Shown here: in pieces, positions 48,812 through 62,282 of the stretch
Numbering within the stretch: the stretch's first letter is position 1
How the letters are laid out: each line of letters starts with the position of its first letter
Notes under the pieces: model-generated
Seen by the model: only the letters and a program-made list of their open reading frames with translations
The model's database searches: none
Told to the model about the DNA's origin: nothing
Source of the DNA: Ophiura sarsii
Taxonomy: Eukaryota > Echinodermata > Ophiuroidea > Amphilepidida > Ophiuridae
Direction of reading: 5' to 3'
Assembly: GCA_035610835.1 (NCBI GenBank)
Contig: CM069448.1
Coordinates: forward strand, 14,508,462-14,572,461
DNA length: 64,000 bases
Program-made: the position numbers and the translations under genes

Positions 48812-48932
48812 CTGATGCTCCCGTGATGTCCATAGCCTTGAGATTCCTAGCCTTAATCACTGTGAATGTCAATCTACATGCTGTTGGCAGGTAACACAAT
48901 GAAAACATAACCTCCCCTAAATCGGCTTTCTC
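48812..48932 (-). CDS. Synaptotagmin, first half of the C2B domain
   Basis: 121 bp, acceptor TTATTTGTACTTGCAG before 48932 and donor GTAGGG after 48812. It reads [20 protein letters not shown], then [20 protein letters not shown], the opening strands and first calcium-binding loop of C2B. The split codon G|AT gives the Asp that begins DPYVKV in the exon at 22733, so two more calcium ligands (the Asp of AMD and this Asp) are present. The family normally has PTAGRL; here Gly is replaced by Cys. The next exon is 26 kb away. Upstream exons (C2A, transmembrane) were not found up to 64000. Confidence 0.93.
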
Positions 48933-50324
48933 CTGCAAGTACAAATAAACATTGTTATCAAATTAGGCGAATATTTTGGTATTTGGATGGGGAATAGGTA
49001 AACGGGAAACCTCAATAGATCACGTGACATAATTACGATAGCCACGAAAGCCCGTGGATCAAACATATTAACAGTAACATTATTTTAATATAGCTGAAAA
49101 ACAATAGTGAAATATTTCCATCTATATTCCATCTAGACAAGGACTACTATATATCAGCAACAGACAAAACCTGTCTTGTTGTGCCAGCCAGCCATAAACG
49201 CATTGAAGCTGGTTCCTTTGCTGTGGCTAACCCAACACTATGGAATAACACTCCATAACCTTCAGGTATAATCTCAAGACTCATTTGTTTAGTAATTGAT
49301 TTTCTGTACATGCTCTCTCATTCTTTCCATTCCACTTTTGTATGATGCCTGGGTACATTGTATTGTTTATATTTTTGTTAAGCGCCGTGATCAATTTTGG
49401 TACAGCGCTATATTATCACTGTTATTATAAATACGTTTTAAGGCCTCTTTTGTTTTTGCTATTTTCACGCAATATAGCCACGAACCCATGAAATACTAAT
49501 GACGTTTTTGGTGAATCAAACTTGACAATTAAGGTCATTCGGCTCCGAAAAACACTATAGACACCGTGATATATTACGTGAAAATACTAGTGAAAAGCGA
49601 CGGAGCAAAGAAAATATCGAAGCACCGTGAGAAATAAAACGTGAGAGAAAGAAAAGGATAACCAATTATATTGTAAAATATTTACTCCTTGGTGCGTGAG
49701 ATAATTTCCCATCGCACAAGGAAGCCTCGCCTCTGGGTTATATCGTAGATTGTGCGTTTATTAACTGAGGGCAAATCAATAGTGGTGTTGACTGCATCAT
49801 AGAAGGCATACGTGTATTAGGGCGTTTTACCATGTGTGTGCTGCGACGGTTATTGCAAATTGTGAACGATGCCGTAACGTGACTGATAAACACCATGACT
49901 ATTTGTGTCTAAACGCTATTCTGATTGACGGTACAGAAGAGGGCTGTGTCAATTATTCAACCAATCATAAACATAGTAACCTACAAGATAAACCTAATGA
50001 ATACAGGCTTCTAAAATCTATTTTGATTGATTAATGATAATAAATTACAACTATGATAAAAATAAAATAACAGAGCTTACGAGCATTAATAATACATGAT
50101 GATTGTTTAGTGATATGTTTATTGTGGTTACCACCTTTAATATCCAACGCTCATATCTCTATGTAAAAGAATCACATATATATTAAAGATTGAAAAAATT
50201 CACAGATATCTAAACATATGTGAAGATCAGTATTGCTATCAACATGATATCTTGATTAAACACTTGTTTCCTATGATGTTTCCTTGAGAGGTCATTAACT
50301 GGAAACTCAAATATTCTAAGGGGG

Positions 50325-50655
50325 TACTTGCTGAATGAACTCCTTGAGTACATATGGCTCATACATATACATGTAAGTGACTTGTACGTAAGACTTATAT
50401 GATAGGCGCCAAAGTTATAATATGCATCACCATTAGAACAAGCCCCTAATAGATTAATGAATAAATAGATTGAAGCAAACCAATGCAAATATTTCCATCA
50501 TATAAGGTGATTTTTGCATTTGTCTCAGTCTAATTTTTAAGGTTGCTTATACATAATATGATGAATTAAACTATGATTTTGGCGATTATCGTACAAGTCT
50601 TACGTACAAAGCAGTTATACGTATGGGTCATGCGGAATAGTTGTGCAGTGATTCC
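50325..50655. mobile_element. MITE family 1, third copy
   Basis: It contains TGACTTGTACGTAAGACTTATATGATAGGCGCCAAAG-like sequence on the left and CGTACAAGTCTTACGTACAA and GTCATGCGGAATAGTTGTGCAGTG on the right. The inner CAATGCAAATATTTCCATCAT matches the 46-kb copy. Outer edges are approximate. Confidence 0.55.
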
Positions 50656-51476
50656 TTTGAATTCTTCATGGTAAAGCGATGCAATACATACCCAATGGGA
50701 AAGGTTATTGGCTCAACCCATCATTAATTATACATGTTGAGCTTATTATAACCTGATATGTAACAATAGTAGAAATATCTATATTGGTTTAGTAATTATT
50801 AACCAGTATTTACACATCTCTCATAGCCGAACTATTGATGTTATTGACCGAGGCATCGGTGATGTCCTGGCCTTTTGCACTCGAGTAGTAATGAATTCCA
50901 AGACGGCCAAGGCGTAAGTTGTACATACATGATTAATTCCTGTGGGTTTCGAGGTTAAGTTAAATCCGTTTTAATAATTCAATTTAAGCACTTGTTACGG
51001 TGCTTGTCATCAATGGGGCATGGTTAAGTATGTCGTTGTGGTTTTCTATTCGCTAGAGTATATCTCTAAGTGTTGACAAACTAAATCTATAGTTGCCACT
51101 CGGTGCAAAATCTTCATGTTGGATTTATCTCCGCCCGGCAAATTAATTGGGTAAATAGCAGTGGACACACAATACAGTATTACAGGCTGTATCTAAACAA
51201 GTTGCCATTAAAAGAATGCTCATTAATTACAGAAAACAAAACGAGTGGATGGGCACCACCTAGATTAAGACACTCTCCATCATGTTGTCAGGACTTTAGT
51301 CATATCTCGTCTTGACTATTAAAATCTTCTTCTTTTTGTGCTACAGAACATGAATTTGACAGAGGGCAGAGATTTTAGAACAATACAGGTGAGATCATAT
51401 TACCCCAACGCTTAAAGAACTCCACTGGCTGCCATTAATGGAAATGATTCAATCTAAACTCTGTCTTCATGTCTTC

Positions 51477-52151
51477 ATATGAAGAGTTTGTTTCCAAAAG
51501 GCGCTAACTCACTAAAAGTGAAATAGGAGAAAAGCAACGGGTTTTTTCTTCAAAATGAGGATGTTGCACTTCTTCGATATGCTAATTTTCTGCCATATAA
51601 AAGATACCATGCGTGGAAGCTTAACAAATGGTTTGATTTCATTTTTTGATTTTCACTGTATTTCCTATGTCTTTCTTTATTTTTGAAAATCAGTGAGTTA
51701 GCGCCTTTTGGAACAAAAATATTTCGACACATTTTCAAAAACCACTTTACCAAGCAATCTTTATTTCCAAATAATTTACACCTGAAAGACAATATCAAAT
51801 CATATTGAAAACAGAAAACCGCATTCAAATACCTATTAAACTTTTTTAATTATGAATTTTTGATATTTTGTGAGAAAACTGAAAATGTGGACAATTTGGC
51901 ACATTTTTTTAATTAACAACAATTTTGTTCGTGTACAATTTTTAAAACAATAATCCCATACATAGTGAATTATATTCAAATTTCCGGAAATTTCCGGAAA
52001 TTACCGAGGGCCATAACTTTGGACTTGAAGATGCTACAGATGTAGAACAAAGTTTAAAAGATGTATTTTGTAACTCTCTTTTATGTTCTTCACCTAACTC
52101 ATCTTTTTCAAAAAGTGAGTTAGCGCCTTTTGGAACTAAGCTCTTCATATA
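51477..52151. mobile_element. Inverted-repeat element with CCAAAAGGCGCTAACTCAC arms
   Basis: The left arm TATGAAGAGTTTGTTTCC AAAAGGCGCTAACTCAC is mirrored at the right by GTGAGTTAGCGCCTTTTGGA then ACTAAGCTCTTCATATA. A third copy of the arm core lies at about 51693, inside the unit. The interior is AT-rich with TTTCCGGAAATTTCCGG. Minus-strand frames reading PKGANSL derive from the arm itself. Confidence 0.7.
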
Positions 52152-55100
52152 CACGAGCCCCTATGTTATTTATCCAATCTATTGTCGCAGTATGTTCCTC
52201 AAAGAACTCTGCTCATGACATAATCTGCCTGAATGTTCCTAGAACAAACAAAGTCATGGGTCAGAAATCTTTCGGCAGTCATAAAATCTCTCTCGTACTA
52301 TAAGAGTTGTAATCTTAAGACTCATCTTTTTCTATGCTAATTCGAGTTATGTGTCGCATTATGATTTAGATGGACTAGCGCCTTATAAATATTTAAATAT
52401 TATTTATTTTTTTATCAATAAGTATCCTCCAAGTTAGAACTACTTGAAATTAAAGAACTACAAAAAAATTCAAAATTTTCGAAAAAACTAATAAAACAAT
52501 TTCACAAATTTGATAACATTTCGAAATATTTCTAAGACACTTTAAGAAAAAACGGAAAGAGATCTTAAAAATAACATGGACGGGTAAAATTTGTTTTCCC
52601 ACATGGTCTCAGTGTGCAAAGCGTGACTTTTACACATCCAAGAATAATGCACGCGTACTTAAAACACTTGGAATTTGTTTCTATTGAAGCGCGCCCTCAA
52701 GTTCATTGTTCTTTTATTTAATACAGACTATAGTGTACGGTAATACATTTGCTAACATCAAACTTACAGATTCTCAAATGATTATAATGATTATATGCTA
52801 AAAGTTTAAAATATAGAATAATGCACTCCGACATTTGAATGTGCTTCTCAGTTCATCGAGTACAAGCTCATTCACATAACCTCGGGCATCACACTTCAAG
52901 AGGTTTTTCAGAGAATCTTAAAGAATCTTAAAATGTTTAGACATTACAGCTAATTCTCTTCAAATGCCTTGGAGGACATGCGTCAATTTACACACTTAAT
53001 TATCCCAAGCGACATTTTACAGAATCCAATATCCCCATCGCTTTTGATAAAATGTCATACCAGCAGTCTCTATCATCCACAACCACTCAATTGGATGGTT
53101 TCAATGTTTGAATAATTGATTTGTAAAATGTATTAGCCTCGACGCACTACTCCCGACACCATCAAAAAGCATCAACAATAGGTGCGAGGTTCGTCGCTTT
53201 AGGCTCAAAGTGCCATCGCTGAAACTTGTTTGTTCATATTTATGTATTAATAATGATAACACCGTTAAGGATTCAAGCTCTGTTGAAGTTAATGCACAGA
53301 AGTGCCGAGGGTTATTAAATACGTCTTATATTACGATACTTGATAACCAGTTGAACGCTATTTAGGAGTATGACATTGCCATAAACCAGCCACATGTTAA
53401 ATTATCACTGTTGACATCATGTAGGGCAGTGTAGTACCCATGTAACTAGCATAATCAGATAGATACCATTACGTTCCATCGTCCAGTATAGTTTGAGCCA
53501 AGTTTCAGATATTGTCTGACCATGGTCTGACAGGGGCTGTTATATTGAATTGGCTATCATGCTAGTATTTGTGTGTGAACATGGTGTGAACATGGTGTGA
53601 ATGGGGGTGATACACCGTGGACCAACTGTGTAGACGACCCGAAAAGGCACTCCTGTAACCTCGCTGCAATACTCCCCTTTATTGGCATAGTATGCCGGTC
53701 TTTAGCCCATTTGGCTACATTTTAAACTTAAATCTGCTATTTAATTGTAAGGTTTTTTTAAATTTGAACTCTATATTTGACAAAATCTGAAATAACACTA
53801 GTTTTTAAACAAATTCAAGTTCAAACATTGAGTTTCTTAACGCAAGAACATTGAAAAGTCGCGTGTTGGGCTAAAAAAATTCCCCTAAGAATTGTTCAAT
53901 TCAACACATTGACCGCACGCTGGGAAGACCCTCAGGCAGTCTGTCTACAATCTAGCCACATGAATTGACACACGCGGTGACTTTCAGCAACATTGGGCTA
54001 AGTTTTAAAACTAAAATCTGATCCAGGGATAATATATTGTGACTTTTTTGTCGAATTTTGTGCTTTTGACTTTAACCAAATTTAAAATAGGACTAATTCG
54101 AATGACAAATTGAAGTTTAAAGACATAACCACGCCAACTCTCTGCTGGAAATATCAGCCAGGGATGTTGAGCCATAAATGCATGTAATAATGAGCTAGAT
54201 GACACAATAGCCGTAACTAAAATTAGGGGAATTAGCCTCAGTGACAGGCCCTGTTACTTTGAACAAATTCAACCTTGACCTTCCTTGTCCTAACAGCCTT
54301 GACTGTTTTACCATGCGTGGTTCGCTAGTGGGGAACTAAGAAAATGTGGTTACACCTTTAAGTGTGAATTTCTCAACACAACAACTTTCAAAAGTAAGAC
54401 TTTGGGCTTCTTTCCACCCAGAAAATTATCCAATTTAACTGAATCTAAATGAACTTGTTTATGAGTAAATTTGAAAATTTTCTGTCAGAATACTTTTAGC
54501 TAAATTCGTTAATATCCTATGGAATTCACTCGTTCGACCAGCAAACAAGACAAACAGCAACAACTGTAATAATTACGTTTCTAAAGTCCCCACTAATACC
54601 ATGCTAGTACCAAGTTCTTCCATTAGGAACAAAACCAGGATACCACCCCTGGCGCGGCGGGGCCTTTAAACAGTGCTTGGCCAGCGATCCTAGTAGCCGA
54701 GCTAGAAAATACACAGGCGTGGTGCAATAAATCAAAAAAATCAGCCAAAGAAAGTCATGATATATCACCCCGAATACCAGGGCATATCCGTGGTCAAAAA
54801 AATCTCAGAATATAAAGGGAACGGAACCGTAATGCGTTTAAAAAAGTCAATAAGTTTAAAAGCGACATTTCGGCACTCGTTAAACAGCCACATAAAAAAA
54901 GAAATATACACACAATAACACAGACAAAACGACGGTGGTTACGATTGGATTGACATTTTGTATTTCCATTGGTTTCAATGCAAAAATTGGGTTTTGATTA
55001 TATAATTCCAGAAAATTCATCATATGTTGGAATTGAATCAAAAATAACTCAATGCCGCTAATCCCAGGTGTGGACCATTGAACGACGATTTTGCTTTTAA

Positions 55101-56480
55101 GAGTTTGACATTGGTGATGCTATTGCTGGATTATTTTAATAGGAATGTAGCCCTGAAGAAATGGCAAATGATAATAGGGCAGAGATTCCCGTTCATTGGA
55201 GGTCAAATCAGTTTTGCTATACACACCAAGACTAAGGAGATTGAAATTATACTTGAGCTTATAAGCAGCGCGGTTATCGTCAAGTATTTATCGTTGGTTA
55301 TTAACTAGCGTCTTTTTAGTTTATATATTTTGGAGAGGCAAAAAATTGACGAGGAAAATATGATGATTGTTTGTTTTAAAACGGCTATTTATTGACCATA
55401 GACTGCCAAGATTACTAAATAAGGATACCGTTGCTTTTGCTTTCTTAAATTGACATAATTTTCATTTTCATTTCCATTTGTGAACGTTTCCAAAAAATCA
55501 AATAAAATTCAACAACGTGTTTTTGTCTAACAGATTTTAACTTTGTTATTCATAATGAAAAGACCTACACAGAAACTGCTAGTTGCTCTAATAATTTGAC
55601 ATACCTATACACATTATAGGCCTACATCCCTTTCAAAGCAGTACATTATTTCAAATTACCAGGAAGCTCAAAATACATCAGTTGAATTATGAATTAGAGA
55701 CCCTCATTTCTTATTGTTTCAATACAATTAACATTGTGTTAAATCCAAAATACGGAAGATTGCCATCGTAACTGCCTAAGCAATTCACGAATGATATTCA
55801 TAAAGCAAGCGTGGAATGCCATCGACCCGCATTTAAACGTTACACTTGGCTGGCGATCTGCAAACATTGAATATAGACATGCTAGGCGAGTACTGTAAAC
55901 AGACAAACCGGGTCAATTCAACACAAAGTGTGGCTTTCTCCGTAACATCCAATCCATAGACAACTTGGCATAGTACTATTATATATAATTGGTTGAACGT
56001 TTTCTCTATATGCGGTTGTCAAAAGGTTGTCACAACCTTCATAGATTTGATTTAAAGACACGAAGCAATCTGGATGAAACATCACTATTGCAAAAAGTTA
56101 TCCCGAGCCATATATCTCTAGTCTCTTTTTGTGTAACTTGTACCGAAACATAAGAACATTTTGTTGATATTTTAAAAATATCTTAAAATAAATCGAAATA
56201 TCCATCATTCTGGCAAGATCTGACCATGAAATTACATGACAAGTACATAAAACTAATCAAAATCATTAATCGAACAAAGATTGTACTCATTGGTTTTAAA
56301 TTATGCCTACTTTTGATTCGAAAACGTGATTCCGAAATAATTGTAAGCTTTGGGGAACCACCACCCGCCTCTACCAATATCTAATGTTATTGTCCTTAAA
56401 ATCATTTAACAAATTGTCCGCCTCCTTTTGCTCATGATAAGTATACAAGAAGACTTATTATATAAAGACAGCAACTATCA
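52152..56480. other. Long stretch without recognised features
   Basis: No exon of the synaptotagmin N-terminus or C2A domain could be found, and no terminal inverted repeats stood out. A short tandem GTGTGAACATG repeat lies near 53570-53600. Confidence 0.4.
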
Positions 56481-56489
56481 AATAAAAAT

Positions 56490-58750
56490 TAACTTAGATT
56501 AACATACTTGGGATAAATGATTAATAAAAGAAGAAAAGACAATTATAATCCGTAAGTAAAAAGCTAAGGAAATAGTGCATGAATTGTTGCAATTAATCAC
56601 ATTGTGGCGAGTATTCGAGCACCTGGATTTCAAGATCGATGCCAAATGGAGAGGAATGCTTGACAAGCTGATTCTATCTTTACTGTATAATCAGCGTTCC
56701 TGTTTTTAATACCGTATTCTATTTTAAATGTTTTCCTGTCGGCGCAAACCAGACGGCACTTCATTACACACGAATAGACCAAACAATCTGTCAGTTTCAT
56801 GATTTCACATCACTGACTGTTTCCTATGTGGCTGTGTGTTATATAGGCATTCAAAGTTCTATCAAAAACAGTAAGGATCAGCGTATTCCTAAACTATGAG
56901 CCCGGTAATTATTAAAAGGGTAATTATAATAGAAGATGAAAAAGACAAAACGAAGTTTCTTTAACCGAAAAATAAAACAAATGGTGGATGAATTTTACAA
57001 TTAAGTACAGTCGATTAAGTCGAGTATTCAGGCCCCTGGATATTCAGATAAATGCATTATTATTATTATACATTTGTGTTGACTCAACCTATATCATCTT
57101 TCCTTTGAATATTATTCTGTTCATAACGTTTATTTCTGTTACAGCATAATGCAGACGACTCTAGCAGACCAAACAACTTGTCCGCTTCGTGATTTCGCGA
57201 TTTCGCGTAACTGAACGATGTCTAGACTACAGGGTGAGTCAAAAAGAACTTGATCGAGAATGAATATTTGTTTAAAAATAAACCAAACAAATTTGACAAA
57301 CCAATGAGGCACGTTTACAAAGAGCAACTTATTCCGCTTATATGACAAAAGGAATAATTGAAATCGATCAATTATATCAGGAGCTATGCCTGTTTTAATA
57401 CAAGAGACCCTTTTTAGCTGTCCACGGAACGCTTAATCTTCTTGAAATCTTTCCACTCTAAGTGGGCAGCAAAATGTACACACGGGCATTCATATTCAAA
57501 TGAGATTAAAGCCCGGGAGTTTCAAACACAGGTGGGAATGGTGTGCATAAAATAACAAATCAGTGTCAACAATAAGAAAATATTAAACATTGAAGGCCCA
57601 CTTTAATAAAACAATTAAGACACCTTAGAGGACAAACATCAGCACTAATTTTGCTGCCCACTAGAGTGGAAAGATTTCAGGAGAATTAAGCGTTCCATGG
57701 ACAGCTAATAAAAGGGGTTCTTTTATTCAAACAGGCATAGTACCGGATGTAATTGATTGGCTTCAATTATTCCTTTTGTCATATGAGCGGAATAAGTTGC
57801 TCTTTGAATACGTGCCTCATTGGTTTGTCAAATTTGTTTGGTCTATTTTTAAACAAATATTCATTCTCGATCAACTTCTTTTTGACTCACCCTGTATGGT
57901 ATCATCTTATAAAATATAGTTGCAATATCGACATTTGAATTCCCAACACAACTATTTAAAGGATTAGCGTATTCCTAAAATAGTAGCGCGTTAAATAGGG
58001 TTATCATAATAGAAGATGATAATAGACACAGTGAACTCTCTTTAGATAAAAAGCAAAATAAAGGGTGATTGAATTTTACAAATATTTACACTGTGTCGAG
58101 TATTCAGGCCCCTGGATATTCAGATATATACATAGGCCTAATTGTTATAACAAATTGTGTTGACTTAACCTCTATCAGCTTTCCTATTATTATTATTCCG
58201 TTCTTAATATTTATTACTGTTACAGCGCATTAGCGCAAAGCAGGCGACTCTAGCAGACCAAACAACTTGTCAGCTTCGTGATTTCGCGCCACTGAATGAT
58301 GTCTAGACAATTGTAATGTATGTTATTATAGTTTTGCAATATCAACATTCAAATTTCAAGCAAAAACAGTAAGGATTAGCGTATTCCTAAAATATGAGCG
58401 CGTTTAATTTTATATGGTTATCATAATAGAAGATGATAAAGCACACAATGAACTTTCATCAAATAAAAAGCAAAATAAAGGGTGACAGAATATCACAATT
58501 AAATACCTCGTATTGGGCACTAAGGCACCTGGATATTCATATCAATGCATAATTGATATGAATTTGTGTTGACTCAACCTATATAATCGTTACTGTTCTT
58601 ATTATTCCTATTCCTGTTACAGCGCAAATCAGACGACACCTCGAGTGACACTAGCATACCAAACAACTTGTCAGCTTCAGGATTTCGCGCCACTGAATGA
58701 TGTCTATGGTGCTGTATGCTATAAGGTTGCAATATCGACATTGAATTTTC
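56490..58750 (+). repeat. About 410-bp tandem family, three clear units and one weak
   Basis: Units start near 56871, 57961 and 58371 with GTAAGGATYAGCGTATTCC or a variant. They share TAATAGAAGATGA, GGCCCCTGGATATTCAGAT, TGTGTTGACTCAACCTAT and GACCAAACAACTTGTCAGC followed by GATTTCGCG. A diverged unit precedes them (about 56490-56850). Unit 2 is split by the MITE at 57230-57894. No coding sequence is conserved between units. Confidence 0.85.
57230..57894. mobile_element. Mariner-type foldback MITE (665 bp) inserted in a tandem repeat unit
   Basis: CAGGGTGAGTCAAAAAGAAC and GTTCTTTTTGACTCACCCTG are flanked by TA. The arms pair over more than 200 bp each. The neighbouring 410-bp units give the empty site (GATGTCTA..), so the insertion boundaries are well supported. 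Frames inside are mirror artefacts (NKLLFVNVPHW and similar). Confidence 0.9.
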
Positions 58751-60778
58751 CAACATAGCGATCACGGGTTTTTATCTTTAAATTTTTAGCGTTATTCTAA
58801 ATATTTAAAAATAAGTAAGTGAAACACTCGGTAAACATTTTTTTAATAATTTATTGATGCCAAAACAACATTTTCGTTTTTATTTGTCACCTTTAAAAAT
58901 AAAAAAAATTGCATCAAAATTATAGCATATTTATGAAAAACTGTTATTTAACCCAAAAAGTCGTAAAAAAGGGAAACACCTAAATATCCGAAAATGTCAT
59001 AGTCCCAAAAGAATTCTCAGACAATTACAATTTGCTGGTTGCTGCAAGCCGAAAAGATGTACATTATATGGTCATGTGTTTTAAGCTCGCCTCCTTTCGC
59101 GTTACACACGGATTTTGGCTTTCGCGACATGATTTTAACTTTACACATTTATATTTGCTTGTATACCCCCCTGAGGTAGTAGAAGTATACATTTTCTGAA
59201 GGGAAATTGCATGAGGAAACCGAATATGCCATTAAAATTATAGTACGACCAAGATCTAAAATGGTATGATCGGAAATGTTCGGAAAATATCAGAGTTTTT
59301 TAATTTTTAATTTGAGATCCATATATTTTTTATACCTACCCCTATCATTATTTTGTTTACATATTTGAATTCCTCATGAAATTACCCATTAGATGATATA
59401 TATTTGTCAAAGTTACTACGTCGGTATGGTAATTATACCGGCTAGTGAATATGTCAAATTTTTATTTTATATATTTTTAGAATTTTCAGAAATATTTGTT
59501 TAAGGATGAACCCTACCCTGATATAAACTGCATTTCTGAATTCCTCTAGTTACAAGCTTTCCAAAAATGTATACTTTTGCTATCATAGGTTGAAAACTTT
59601 TTCTGTTATAGTCATTTTTATAAATCCGGTAAATTGAGGCTGATTATTCATGTTGACTGTGTAGCGAATAGGTAGAAAGCTGATGATCATTGTCTTATCC
59701 ATAATTAATTAGTTGTTAATAATAGTTGACAAGTCTGTTGAACCACATACTTAAAGACTACTAAATATCCTTTGAAATGGGACCAAAATTGTGTTTTTAA
59801 CATTAGGGGATGACTAGTTATTGTAAAAAGAACAAAGCATGGGATTATCCCCATTGAGTTTGTACAGGCGGCACCCCTTCCAGCGGCACCCCTTCCAGCA
59901 CCACCCCTGGTCTCCAAACATCAAACAGCTGTATCTCCCTTTCTGTAGTAGCTATACCAATGCCATTTGGCAGGCAGATAGCTTGTTATTATGGCTTTAA
60001 AATGATACCAAATTTGTTGAAAAATATTTGAGGAAAATGACAGCATGAAGCTATAAAATGTAACGGCACCACCCTATTGGGAGGCGAGTTCATAACGCGT
60101 GACCATATCTGAGTAGAACAGGATCGGACATTTAATGACCTGTTGGCCTTAAGGGATTTACAAACGACTAAGTGGAATAGCGCAATAGTAGATTTTTATT
60201 GATATAAAAGTCATTATTATCTGCTAAACGACTCTACACTAGAATTACCCGTGTCATGTGTGAATAACTAAGCTAGAAAGCGATATAACAAACCACAACA
60301 AATCCGAGATTTCTACAGTGCAACTTACCATATATGTCCGTTTTACCAAATTCACTTAAATAACAATAACAACACCACTTTACATCATCGAGACATTTTA
60401 CTTCATCGATTTCCTTCAGAATCTTAAAAGATTCTGAACGAAATCGATGAAATATACCCATCTGACTTCTTCACCAAAGCCCGCGGAACAAACACTACGA
60501 GAGGACACTACAGATGTAGTTAAGGCTGTTAACGCTTTCAAAAACCGACTTGACAAATATTGGATAAAAATAGAATATGGAATCAAACAGACAGGCTATC
60601 AGCTTATACTAATTAATTTCCATCAAAATTATGCCTTTTATGTTTTGGGGATACAATATATTTCAAAATAGTCAGAAATACTTGTAAGCTGAACGTCAAA
60701 TTGGAGCTTTACACTGAGGGGCACTTTTGATTACTTTAATTTGACAGCTTTAACAAATTAGTCAATGCTCTACAATCT
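58751..60778. other. AT-rich stretch, nothing recognised
   Basis: No exon or bounded element was found. A short GCGGCACCCCTTCCA direct repeat at about 59868-59905 gives a Gly/Ala/Arg-rich spurious frame on the minus strand. A short inverted repeat (GAATCTTAAAAGATTC) lies near 60419. Confidence 0.4.
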
Positions 60779-61352
60779 ACAGTCATCACAATAAGTAACT
60801 GACCAGGTAATAAACATGCTGATAACTCTAAGGTATAACTCCTGCATAAACATATTTAATTATAAAGTTGTTGATAAATTTCTCTTCTTGAATTTGAGAT
60901 ATTACACTTTAAGAATGGTTGATTAATGAGGAAGTCACGATCCCAAACGTTAGGGCAAGTCTGATTTTCATTTTAACATTTTCTTTTCAACACGGGGAGA
61001 GTATGACAGATAAAGCGTGTGTGCCGTATTGATCAACAGTAACAATGCCACCGGCCGACTATCCAACAACCAGGCCATCGACGGGTGAATTGGCACTACC
61101 ACTACCAGTAATCAATAATTTGCCGGTCTGAGTCCCCGTGTTGAAAATGAAAATGTGAAAATGAAAATCAGACTTGACAGTACATTTGGGATTGCAATTT
61201 CCTTAATAATCAGCCATTCTTAGCGTGTAATATCTCAAATTCAAGAAGAGAAACTTCTCAACATGTTTATAATTTAATATGTTTATGTAGGGGTTATACT
61301 TCTAGAGTTATCAGCACATTTATTACCTGGTCAGTTACTTGTTGTGATGACT
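60779..61352. mobile_element. Foldback element (574 bp)
   Basis: AGTCATCACAATAAGTAACTGACC .. TTGAATTTGAGATATTACAC .. AGTCTGATTTTCATTTT is mirrored in order on the right by AAAATCAGACTTGA .. GTAATATCTCAAATTCAAG .. GGTCAGTTACTTGTTGTGATG. The arms are about 230 bp each with small differences. There is no coding content. Confidence 0.8.
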
Positions 61353-61400
61353 GTATATAATACATCAGCGATGTATACTAGCTAAATGCATGTAGTGGTA

Positions 61401-61705
61401 TTGAATTATCATGTACACTTAACTTTTAATCTGTATCCACTTGGGCGCGAGATATACAGGTCACACACACTTACATGAATGTCAGATGGCGCGAAGTACC
61501 GGAGTAATGGGATCACTATCAGCGTGTCAAACCTACTCAATTGAATCGAAAATTAAATAAAGTTACACTAAGAGCAAAAATATCCTCAGGCTGTTAACGC
61601 AGTTTGTACAATTGGCAAGGTGTATTGTACATTGATTCAAATGAAAAAGCTATCCTGATCAATCGAGTTTAAAAGGATAGCGCATCAGTGCGTTTATGGT
61701 GCTGG
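61401..61705 (+). repeat. About 300-bp direct repeat, copy 1
   Basis: ACACTTAACTTTTAATCTGTAT through TCAGTGCGTTTATGG. It matches 62283-62580 with about 15-20 per cent difference. The best-kept part is GTTAACGCAGTTTGTACAAT then TGGCAAGGTGTATTGTACATTG. Confidence 0.8.
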
Positions 61706-62282
61706 CTGTGGGGAAATTGTCATATTTCAATTTCAATCCAATGCCAGTGATGTTAAAATAGAAAACATGATTATATGAAGTTATATTTACAGGGTAGTCA
61801 TTAAAAATTAAGATAATAAATTATAATTTCATTTGGAGGGACCTGAGAACTTATTTGTAGATTAATATGCCTCGTCTGACGTTTCCCTTCTACGTAACAT
61901 TTTGCCCATCACCTAATAATGCAATTTTAATCTTGCCTATTTATGACTCAACCATTTTTGTATCATCTTAGATTGTTATTGCATCAAATATAAATCTTCA
62001 GGATTGACCTCACTATTGTGTAGCTGTCTATTTGCTGTAAAGAAATTATATAATTATATCATTGGTCAAGTTCAAGTATCTTACATGAGGCCATTAAGAA
62101 TATCAAATTACATTTCATAATTGAATAAGATTCGATTGCAATGGTTTGTGTTTGGTTCAGCAAGAGAGAAAATAAACATAGGAAACACGTGGAGCCACAA
62201 AATGATTGAAATCGGTGATGTTGATGAGCAAGAATTTTATGTCCAGGTTCTATTAGGTATTGAATTAATGAGGTAGTATACT

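Noticed and set aside
57139..57938. Mirror-image frames (NKLLFVNVPHW and CSLNTCLIGLSNLFG types)
   Set aside because: They are the two arms of one foldback MITE read in opposite senses.
59705..59917. Gly/Ala/Arg-rich minus-strand frame
   Set aside because: It comes from a short GCGGCACCCCTTCCA direct repeat; there is no gene context.
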